In this document: in pieces, positions 14,091-20,616 of the stretch
Layout: every line of letters starts with the position of its first letter
Position numbering within the stretch: the first letter of the stretch is position 1
Assembly: GCA_946497585.1 (NCBI GenBank)
Contig: CAMMLF010000009.1
Span: 1-22,065, forward strand
Reading direction: 5' to 3'
DNA length: 22,065 nucleotides
Source of the DNA: an uncultured Clostridium sp.
Lineage (GTDB): Bacteria; Bacillota; Clostridia; TANB77; CAG-508
Notes under the pieces: generated by a model
The model's database searches: none
Told to the model about the DNA's origin: nothing
The model's input: the letters and a program-made list of their open reading frames with translations, nothing else
Program-made: the position numbers and the translations under genes

Positions 14091-14094
14091 CTAA

Positions 14095-16923
14095 TTATTT
14101 TTCAACCAGGTAAGGTTTCAAGAACTGCCCCGTAAAACTTCTCTCATTTTGGCAAATCTTTTCCGGTGTTCCAACAGCAATAATTTCTCCACCTTTGTCT
14201 CCACCTTCTGGACCTAAGTCAATTATATAATCTGCTGTTTTTATTAAATCTAAATTATGCTCAATTACTATTACAGTATTTCCTGTATCAACTAATCTTT
14301 GTAAAATATCTACTAATCTGTGTACATCATCAATATGAAGACCTGTTGTAGGTTCATCTAAGATATATAAAGTTTTACCTGTTGCTCTTTTTGAAAGCTC
14401 TGTTGCAAGTTTAATACGTTGTGCTTCACCACCAGATAAAGTTGTAGATGGTTGACCTAATTTAATATATCCTAAACCTACATCATATAATGTTTGTATT
14501 TTTTGTTTAATTCTAGGTATATTTTCAAAAAATTGTAAAGCCTCTTCAACAGTCATATCAAGTACATCAGATATACTTTTTCCTTTATATTTAACTTCAA
14601 GAGTTTCTTTATTATATCTTTTTCCTTTACATACTTCACAAGGAACATATACATCAGACAAGAAATTCATTTCTATTTTAATTATTCCATCACCTGAACA
14701 AGCTTCACATCTTCCTCCGGGAACATTAAAGCTAAATCTACCTTTATCATATCCACGCATTTTCGCTTCATTTGTAGTTGCAAATATTTCTCTAATAAAA
14801 TCAAATACACCTGTGTATGTTGCTGGATTTGAACGTGGAGTTCTACCTATTGGAGATTGGTCAATATTGATTATTTTATCAATATTATGAAGTCCTTTTA
14901 CCTCTTTACAGCTTCCCACTTTTTCATTTGATTTATTTAAAGCCCTATTAATATTTTTATACAAAACTTCATTTATTAAAGTACTCTTTCCTGAACCTGA
15001 AACACCTGTTACGCAAATGAATTCTCCAAGTGGAAATTTAACGCTTATATTTTTTAAGTTATTCTCTTTTGCTCCCACAACCTCAATAGATTTACCATTT
15101 GATTTTCTTCTCTTTTTAGGTACTGGAATTTGTTTTCTTCCAGATAAATATTGACCTGTTATTGAATCAGGAACTTTAGCAATTTCTTCAGCTGTGCCTT
15201 GAGCCATAACATTTCCGCCGTGTACACCTGCATAAGGGCCAATGTCTATTACTTGATCTGCTGCATACATTGTATCAGTATCATGCTCAACAACTATAAC
15301 TGAGTTTCCTAAATCTCTAAGTTTTTTTAGTGTAGCAATTAATTTATCATTATCCCTTTGATGTAAACCTATGCTTGGCTCATCAAGTATATACATAACT
15401 CCTGTTAATCCTGAACCTATTTGAGTAGCAAGCCTAATTCTTTGAGCTTCACCACCAGATAAAGTCGCTGCACTTCTAGATAATGTTAAATAGTCAAGTC
15501 CAACATCAATTAAGAATTGTAAACGTTTATCTAATTCTTTTAAGATTTGGTCAGCAATCATGCTGTCTTTCTCACTTAAAGTTAAACTATTTAAATATTC
15601 TTTAATGTGGAAAATTGACATATCTGTAAGTTCATTAATATTCTTGCTTCCAACTCTTACAGATAAGCTCTCTTTTTTAAGTCTTGCACCATGACAATCA
15701 GGGCACTCCATATTGCTCATATACATTTCATAGAATTGCATCATGCCTTGAGACTTTGTTTCTCTATGACGTCTCTCAAGTGTTGGAATTACACCCTCAA
15801 ATGGTACTTTGTTTCTTCTAACACCGAAAGCTGTTTCATATTCAAACTCTATTTCTTCATCACCTGTACCATAAAGAATTTTATCTAAGAAATCTCTTGG
15901 TAAATCTTTGATTGGCTTTGAAATATCTACTCCATAATGTCTTCCAATTGCTTCAAAATACATTTTAGCAATTGTGTCTCCTTTTTTCATAGTGCTTGCG
16001 CCAAAAGCTTTTACCCCATTGTATAAAGTAAGATTTTTATCAGGTATAATTAAATCTTCGTCCATTTTCATTAAATAACCAATACCTGTACAAGTTGGAC
16101 AAGCTCCAACAGGGTTATTGAATGAAAACATTCTTGGAGATAGTTCTTCAAAACTTATACCACAATCAGGGCAGGCATAATTACCGCTAAATAATAGCTC
16201 TTTTTTGCCCGGTATATCTACTGTAACCAAGTTATTCGCATATTTCATAGCAGTTTCAACTGATTCAGTAAGTCTTGCCCTAATGTCTGATTTAATTACT
16301 AATCTATCAATAATTATATCTATATTATGCTTTTTCTTTCTATCTATTTCAATATCATCTGTAAGCTCCACTGTGTTTCCATCAACTCTAGCACGTACAA
16401 ATCCTTCTTTTGCAAAATCTTCAAGAAGCTTTTTATATTCACCTTTTCTACCCCTTATAACTGGTGCTAGAATTTGAATTCTAGTACCTTCATCAAGTTC
16501 CAAAACACTATCTACAATTTGGTCAACAGTTTGCTTTTCTATTTTTTTACCACATTTAGGACAATATGGCACACCTATTCTAGCATAAAGTAAACGAATA
16601 TAGTCATATATTTCAGTAACAGTACCAACTGTTGAACGTGGGTTTTTAGATGTGGTTTTTTGGTCTATTGATATTGCAGGAGATAATCCATCTATTGATT
16701 CAACATTTGGTTTATCCATTATTCCTAAGAATTGTCTAGCATAAGAAGATAAACTTTCTACATATCTTCTTTGACCTTCTGCATAAAGTGTATCAAATGC
16801 TAATGATGATTTTCCTGAACCAGATAATCCTGTAATAACTACTAATTTATTTTTTGGTATTTCTAAGCTTATGTTTTTTAAATTGTGTTCTTTTGCTCCC
16901 TTTATTACTATGTTATCGTTCAT
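14095..16923 (-). CDS. uvrA: Excinuclease ABC subunit A
   Basis: A 942-aa UvrA of standard length: the damage-sensing ATPase of nucleotide excision repair, which loads UvrB at lesions. The first ATPase half has Walker A GLSGSGKSS (32-40), zinc-binding CPKCG near 119 and CPDCG near 252 with CPTC, and the ABC signature LSGGEAQRI near 488. The second half has GVSGSGKST near 640, the C-terminal zinc module CEACSGDG and CEVCKGKR near 738-765, and a second LSGGEAQRIKLA. The start ATG has AAGGAAA upstream. A promoter is present at 17003-17031; no GAAC-4-GTTC LexA box was found there. In many clostridia uvrA follows uvrB; here they are divergent and 3.7 kb apart. Confidence 0.98.
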   Translation of the reverse strand: MNDNIVIKGAKEHNLKNISLEIPKNKLVVITGLSGSGKSSLAFDTLYAEGQRRYVESLSSYARQFLGIMDKPNVESIDGLSPAISIDQKTTSKNPRSTVGTVTEIYDYIRLLYARIGVPYCPKCGKKIEKQTVDQIVDSVLELDEGTRIQILAPVIRGRKGEYKKLLEDFAKEGFVRARVDGNTVELTDDIEIDRKKKHNIDIIIDRLVIKSDIRARLTESVETAMKYANNLVTVDIPGKKELLFSGNYACPDCGISFEELSPRMFSFNNPVGACPTCTGIGYLMKMDEDLIIPDKNLTLYNGVKAFGASTMKKGDTIAKMYFEAIGRHYGVDISKPIKDLPRDFLDKILYGTGDEEIEFEYETAFGVRRNKVPFEGVIPTLERRHRETKSQGMMQFYEMYMSNMECPDCHGARLKKESLSVRVGSKNINELTDMSIFHIKEYLNSLTLSEKDSMIADQILKELDKRLQFLIDVGLDYLTLSRSAATLSGGEAQRIRLATQIGSGLTGVMYILDEPSIGLHQRDNDKLIATLKKLRDLGNSVIVVEHDTDTMYAADQVIDIGPYAGVHGGNVMAQGTAEEIAKVPDSITGQYLSGRKQIPVPKKRRKSNGKSIEVVGAKENNLKNISVKFPLGEFICVTGVSGSGKSTLINEVLYKNINRALNKSNEKVGSCKEVKGLHNIDKIINIDQSPIGRTPRSNPATYTGVFDFIREIFATTNEAKMRGYDKGRFSFNVPGGRCEACSGDGIIKIEMNFLSDVYVPCEVCKGKRYNKETLEVKYKGKSISDVLDMTVEEALQFFENIPRIKQKIQTLYDVGLGYIKLGQPSTTLSGGEAQRIKLATELSKRATGKTLYILDEPTTGLHIDDVHRLVDILQRLVDTGNTVIVIEHNLDLIKTADYIIDLGPEGGDKGGEIIAVGTPEKICQNERSFTGQFLKPYLVEK

Positions 16924-17002
16924 TTTGCATTTTCCTTTCAGTTTTGCATTTTATATTTATATTTTAAAGTATCTTTAATGTATCATTTAAAGTGACACGT
17001 AC

Positions 17003-17031
17003 ATAATACCACAGAAACTAGTTTTATACAA
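17003..17031 (-). promoter_or_regulatory. Promoter of uvrA
   Basis: On the minus strand TTGTAT (17026-17031), a 17-nt spacer and TATTAT (17003-17008), preceded by TGG. The spacer contains the palindrome AAACTAGTTT, which could bind a regulator but is not a standard LexA site. Confidence 0.65.
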
Positions 17032-17056
17032 TGGAAAATGTTAGATTTTTATATTC

Positions 17057-17119
17057 TCCTTAATTTTAAAACTAAATTCCGGTTATTCCTCCTATGGAAT
17101 TTAGTTTTAAAATTAAGGA
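17057..17119. repeat. 24-bp perfect palindrome between the uvrA and 70-aa gene promoters
   Basis: Arms at 17057-17080 and 17096-17119 are perfectly complementary over 24 bp around a 15-nt loop. On the plus strand the loop contains CCTCCT, on the minus strand AGGAGG. A T7 run follows at 17125-17131. It occupies the middle of the 307-base gap 16924-17230, which otherwise holds the two promoters. Confidence 0.85.
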
Positions 17120-17144
17120 CGAACTTTTTTTGCTCCATTATATA

Positions 17145-17173
17145 TTGATAATTATGTAAAGAAGTAGTATAAT
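17145..17173 (+). promoter_or_regulatory. Promoter of the 70-aa membrane protein gene
   Basis: TTGATA (17145-17150), a 17-nt spacer and TATAAT (17168-17173). Confidence 0.75.
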
Positions 17174-17230
17174 AAGATAGTATATCGTTTCGCATACTTC
17201 ACTTCGTTAATAATTTAAGGAGGAATTGAT

Positions 17231-17443
17231 ATGAAGTGGAACATTGAAAATTTTGCTTTAGGTATCATGGTCTTAATCGAATCCATAATGACAATAATTT
17301 CTATGGTGTACTGTTTTAAATATGCTTCAGACTATTTAACTTATGGTTTTTTAGCTGTTTATGCAGTTATGATGATGATAATATTTGGAATAGCATTGAT
17401 TGTATTTCTCTTAACTATTATTAGAATTATGAAGAGAAGATGA
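17231..17443 (+). CDS. Small two-helix membrane protein
   Basis: A 70-aa protein not recognised as a named family. Hydrophobic helices lie at about 7-29 (ALGIMVLIESIMTIISMVYC) and 36-63 (GFLAVYAVMMMIIFGIALIV and onward), and the tail is basic (IRIMKRR), suggesting the C-terminus stays in the cytoplasm. AAGGAGG sits 6-7 bases before the ATG. It has its own consensus-like promoter and a 3' hairpin, so it is a genuine single-gene unit. It might be a stress-type membrane peptide or a small regulatory subunit. It shows no clear similarity to the other small membrane protein at 4754-5041 beyond size and gene architecture. Confidence 0.65.
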   Translation: MKWNIENFALGIMVLIESIMTIISMVYCFKYASDYLTYGFLAVYAVMMMIIFGIALIVFLLTIIRIMKRR

Positions 17444-17487
17444 TTTTCTAATCACAAAGTTTTAATAGTTTCCGCTAACAAATGGCA

Positions 17488-17515
17488 AGGCAGTCCTGAT
17501 GTATCAGGGCTGCCT
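17488..17515 (+). terminator. Hairpin between the 70-aa gene and the toxin gene
   Basis: A 12-bp stem, AGGCAGTCCTGA with TCAGGGCTGCCT (one G-T pair), around TGTA, between convergent genes. Flanking T-runs are weak on both strands. Confidence 0.65.
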
Positions 17516-17532
17516 CTGTCGTTTAATTCTCT

Positions 17533-17844
17533 TTAAATTAATTTATCAAAATTCCTTCTTGAATAAAGTATTCTTCTTACTTCCATTATATCATCTTTAA
17601 CAACATAAAAAATAGTAAAATTTTTTACATAAATTCTATAATATGTATCTGCTCTTTTTTTGTTTGAAATATATTTTTCAAAAGATTCTGGACTTTGAAG
17701 CCTTTCTTTGATTACATTTTCGACCTCATCTACAAATCTATTAGCTGCTGTATCATTTTGTAAATCATATTTAATATAATCTATAATATTCTCTAAGTCT
17801 CTATAAAACAAAGGTAAATATCTAATTATATATTTCTTCTTCAT
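17533..17844 (-). CDS. ParE/RelE-family toxin
   Basis: A 103-aa toxin of the RelE/ParE superfamily. It has the N-terminal helix region (YIIRYLPLFYRDLENIIDYI), NDTAANRFVDEVENVI, SPESFEKY and the C-terminal strand segment RIYVKNFTIFYVVKDDIMEVRRILYSRRNF, where basic residues of the family act. Whether it cleaves ribosomal mRNA (RelE) or poisons gyrase (ParE) cannot be decided; the ILYSRRN ending is common in ParE-like members. It overlaps the antitoxin gene by 23 bases and has its own AAGGAG site 8 bases before the ATG. It should be held inactive by the antitoxin. Confidence 0.88.
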   Translation of the reverse strand: MKKKYIIRYLPLFYRDLENIIDYIKYDLQNDTAANRFVDEVENVIKERLQSPESFEKYISNKKRADTYYRIYVKNFTIFYVVKDDIMEVRRILYSRRNFDKLI

Positions 17845-18118
17845 TTAATTTGCTCCTTATTTTTCCAAATACTTCTTCATGACTATAATATCTAGTATTA
17901 GGGTTTTCTGCTTCTTTGTCTGCTTCATCCAAACCGTTTTCAACATATTCATCATATTCTTTTTCAGTTATTAATTCTGAATATTTTTCTATACTCATTA
18001 CAACCATTGAGCCATAGCCATTTTTAGTTAGGTACACAGGTTCATCTTCTTTTAATACTAATTCTTCAATTTCAGGATATTTGTTTCTCAAGTCAGATAC
18101 TGGTCTAATATTTATCAT
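17822..18118 (-). CDS. Phd/YefM-family antitoxin
   Basis: A 98-aa antitoxin. Its N-terminal half (INIRPVSDLRNKYPEIEELV, then EPVYLTKNGYGSMVVMSIEKYSEL) is the Phd/YefM DNA-binding fold. The C-terminal half is acidic and would wrap the toxin. It is the first gene of the pair, behind AAGGAG, with a promoter at 18158-18186. Phd/YefM proteins repress their own operons; three copies of TTATCATAA at the promoter and start codon are candidate binding sites. Confidence 0.88.
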   Translation of the reverse strand: MINIRPVSDLRNKYPEIEELVLKEDEPVYLTKNGYGSMVVMSIEKYSELITEKEYDEYVENGLDEADKEAENPNTRYYSHEEVFGKIRSKLNEEEIYN

Positions 18119-18160
18119 AATTCAATTCTCCTTTCAAACATTATCATAATTTTATCATAA
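18112..18160. promoter_or_regulatory. Three TTATCATAA repeats at the toxin-antitoxin promoter
   Basis: Exact copies at 18112-18120 (over the start codon), 18141-18149 and 18152-18160. Each is a small palindrome (TTAT-C-ATAA). The upper two are 11 bp apart, one helical turn, near the -10 and start site. They suit an antitoxin operator, though the DNA is AT-rich. Confidence 0.5.
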
Positions 18161-18180
18161 TTTTAATAAAGTTTCAATAT
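18152..18180 (-). promoter_or_regulatory. Promoter of the toxin-antitoxin operon
   Basis: On the minus strand, at approximately these positions, TTGAAA, a 17-nt spacer and TAAAAT preceded by TGA. The -10 overlaps the upper TTATCATAA repeats. Confidence 0.55.
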
Positions 18181-18202
18181 TTCTAAATTACTTTCTAATT
18201 TT

Positions 18203-19417
18203 TTATATAATATTCTTTTCATCCAAAATCTCCCCCATTCCTTTTTGCACAAACTCATTTTTCATAAAATACTTCCAAATAGAGCCATTCAAATAATTTT
18301 CTATCATACATAAACCAATGCCCTTATCTATCCCCAAGTTCTCATGCGCAAACCAAGGTTTTTTCCCTTCAAAGTTAAAACTATTATTAAAACCATAATC
18401 TGACCAAAGTTCAGGAAAATTGTTATAATAATTCTCCATAGCTTTTATTGAATATTCAGGAGTAAATACAATTGAGCCAATAGCTCCTGACGTAGCAACT
18501 GTACCATCATTTTCTACTTCCAAATTCGAACTACAAGGCTTTGAACCAATGCCTGCTTTATATCCTTCTGGAGTCAAACAAGCAGTAAGTCCCCAAGCAT
18601 TTTCGCCAAAAGTCTTGTATTTATTCATATTGTCAATACAATATTGCCTATTTGCCAAAGTTGCTTTAACGGAATTTTCAAACCAATCTATTCCATTTTT
18701 ATCTACTTTATTTCTAAAGTCGAAAAATGCGTGAGAATACTGATAAGTAAACAAAGAACCACAGTGGCTGTATACAATATTTTTTATATTGCCATAGTCT
18801 GCTTTTGGTTTATCAAAGTAATCATATACATTTTTATCAACACTAAATGTTGGAGATGCAATTGCTAAAATATAAATCATTAGCTGTTCTGCATAGGTTT
18901 TCCACCTTTCTTCAAATCCATTACCTTTTGAGTAACCCACATAAAATTGATTTGTTTCCTTATCTAAAAACCATCTCCAATTAACTCTTTCATATATTTT
19001 TGTTGCTTTTTCTTTTATTTCTCCTTCAAAAAATTCTCCTGCTAAAATTGCTCCACACAGCAAAATAGCTGTATCTATTATTGAAACTTCATAATTTTCA
19101 TATGAAGCTTTTGAGTTAATCCTTATAAAATGATAATAAAATCCATTTTCATGATTTAATTTATTTAAAATTGTATCTAGTGTTTTATTAGCTATTCTTT
19201 TAGCCTCATCATATTTTAAATATCCGTGTATAACACCAACAACTAATGCACAAAAGCCATAGCCAACTGATGCTATGCTTGTAATATTTTGCTTATGCAC
19301 AGATTCATCGTGAATTAAACCATAACCTTTGTCACTAAAATTATTTTCTCTTATAAAAAATAAATAACTTCCTTTTAATTCTTTTTCAAGAAGTTCTTTG
19401 CCATACAATTTTTGCAT
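18203..19417 (-). CDS. GH144-like glucoamylase-family protein
   Basis: A 404-aa protein with the pattern of the bacterial 'glucoamylase family' (GH144, beta-1,2-glucanase type): GLIHDESV, ITSIASVGYGFCALVVGVIHGY, NGFYYHFIRINS, EVSIIDTAILLCGAILAGEFF, RVNWRWFLDKE, SLFTYQYSHAFFDFRNK, ENAWGLTACLTPEGYKAGIG, DGTVATSGAIGSIVFTPE, and the end IDKGIGLCMIENYLNGSIWKYF. These conserved Asp, Glu and aromatic residues form the active cleft of an (alpha/alpha)6 barrel. No signal peptide is present, so it would act in the cytoplasm, perhaps on imported oligosaccharides, although no sugar transporter is beside it. An AAGGAAA site precedes the ATG. The exact glycan is an inference from the family. Confidence 0.8.
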   Translation of the reverse strand: MQKLYGKELLEKELKGSYLFFIRENNFSDKGYGLIHDESVHKQNITSIASVGYGFCALVVGVIHGYLKYDEAKRIANKTLDTILNKLNHENGFYYHFIRINSKASYENYEVSIIDTAILLCGAILAGEFFEGEIKEKATKIYERVNWRWFLDKETNQFYVGYSKGNGFEERWKTYAEQLMIYILAIASPTFSVDKNVYDYFDKPKADYGNIKNIVYSHCGSLFTYQYSHAFFDFRNKVDKNGIDWFENSVKATLANRQYCIDNMNKYKTFGENAWGLTACLTPEGYKAGIGSKPCSSNLEVENDGTVATSGAIGSIVFTPEYSIKAMENYYNNFPELWSDYGFNNSFNFEGKKPWFAHENLGIDKGIGLCMIENYLNGSIWKYFMKNEFVQKGMGEILDEKNII

Positions 19418-19467
19418 AATAAATTTCCTTGTAATACATTTTATTTAAATTAGTATTCACGAAATTG

Positions 19468-19496
19468 TTGTATTTTATGCCCAAAATTGATATAAT
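19468..19496 (+). promoter_or_regulatory. Promoter of the DUF1016 gene
   Basis: TTGTAT (19468-19473), a 17-nt spacer and TATAAT (19491-19496), preceded by TGA. It may also drive uvrB, since no separate uvrB promoter was found. Confidence 0.75.
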
Positions 19497-19529
19497 ATTA
19501 ATGTTAAAAATTTATCTAGGAGGATAAAA

Positions 19530-20561
19530 ATGTCTAAAAATTTAAGCCTAACAAATGAAAACATAAATCCAATCTTCGAAGAGATTAGAGATTTAATAAA
19601 TAATAGTAGGAATCGAGTATATAGTACGGTAAATACAGAAATGCTCAGTTTATACTGGAATATTGGAAAAATTATAATGGAAATACAACAAGGAAATGAG
19701 AGAGCTAGCTATGGTGATAGTGTTTTAAATAAACTATCACAAAAATTAACAGCAGAATTCGGAAAAGGTTTTTCAAAAAGAAATTTAGAAAGAATGAGAA
19801 AATTTTATATATTTTTTCCAATTGCGACAACAGTGTCGACGCAATTGAGCTGGTCACACTATTTGGAATTAATAAAAATTGAAGAAGAACCAAAAAGAAA
19901 TTTCTATGTGCAAGAAGCTATAAATTCAAGATGGAGTGTTAGAGAATTACAAAGACAAAAAAATTCTTTATTATATGAACGATTAGCTTTGTCTCAAAAT
20001 AAAGAAAAAGTATTAGAATTGGCAGAAAAAGGACAAATTATAAAAAGTGGAAAAGATTTAGTGAAAGATCCCTTTGTATTAGAATTTTTAGATATTAAGG
20101 AAAATACAGAATATTTAGAAGCAGACTTAGAAAAAAACATCCTAGAACATTTAAAAGAATTTTTGTTGGAATTAGGAAAAGGGTTTAGCTTTGTTGGAAG
20201 TCAAGTAAGATTAACTCTGGAAGAGGATCATTTTTATCCTGATTTAGTATTTTATAATAGATTAGTAAAATGCTTTGTAATAATAGATTTAAAAATAGGA
20301 AAAGTTACACATCAAGACATTGGACAAATGCAAATGTATGTAAACTATTATGATAGAGAAATAAAAAATGAAGATGAAAATCCTACTGTTGGCATTTTAT
20401 TATGTACAGACAGAAATAAGACAGTTGTTAAATATACTTTACCCAAAGATAATAAAAGTGTATTTGCATCAGAATATAAATTACATTTACCAACAGAAAA
20501 AGAACTTATTGAAGCTGTAGAAGAAGAAAAGAAAAACTTAGAAATAAACGAAAACAAGTGA
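19530..20561 (+). CDS. DUF1016/YhcG-family PD-(D/E)XK nuclease
   Basis: A 343-aa protein with both parts of the YhcG family. The N-terminal domain (10-150) contains YWNIGKII, YGDSVLNKLSQKL, FSKRNLERMRKF and LSWSHYLELIKIEE, then RWSVRELQRQ. The C-terminal PD-(D/E)XK nuclease domain (190-330) has FYPDLVFYNR (Asp238), VIIDLKIG (Asp253, Lys255) and GQMQMYVNYYD. Members are often found with restriction or mobile genes and are thought to act on DNA. AGGAGG precedes the ATG. It lies 55 bases upstream of uvrB in the same direction, with no terminator between, so the two may be co-transcribed. An imperfect hairpin lies inside the gene at 19819-19847. Confidence 0.9.
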   Translation: MSKNLSLTNENINPIFEEIRDLINNSRNRVYSTVNTEMLSLYWNIGKIIMEIQQGNERASYGDSVLNKLSQKLTAEFGKGFSKRNLERMRKFYIFFPIATTVSTQLSWSHYLELIKIEEEPKRNFYVQEAINSRWSVRELQRQKNSLLYERLALSQNKEKVLELAEKGQIIKSGKDLVKDPFVLEFLDIKENTEYLEADLEKNILEHLKEFLLELGKGFSFVGSQVRLTLEEDHFYPDLVFYNRLVKCFVIIDLKIGKVTHQDIGQMQMYVNYYDREIKNEDENPTVGILLCTDRNKTVVKYTLPKDNKSVFASEYKLHLPTEKELIEAVEEEKKNLEINENK

Positions 20562-20616
20562 CACAGAAAAGGAAATCTTGTGGCGGATAGTGACTATTTT
20601 CATAAAAGGAGAAATT

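Larger units (their letters stand above)
13767..14094. other. Gene-free gap between uvrA and the kinase gene
   Basis: The 328 bases hold the kinase promoter region, extragenic element copy 2 and a separate long hairpin element directly after the uvrA stop. No coding frame with a ribosome-binding site was seen. Confidence 0.8.

Noticed and set aside
15691..15888. Frames antisense to uvrA (also 16205-16477)
   Set aside because: They overlap conserved uvrA sequence and have no start signals.
17003..17031. LexA (SOS) box at uvrA
   Set aside because: Only AAACTAGTTT is present in the promoter spacer; it lacks the GAAC-4-GTTC layout of Gram-positive LexA sites.
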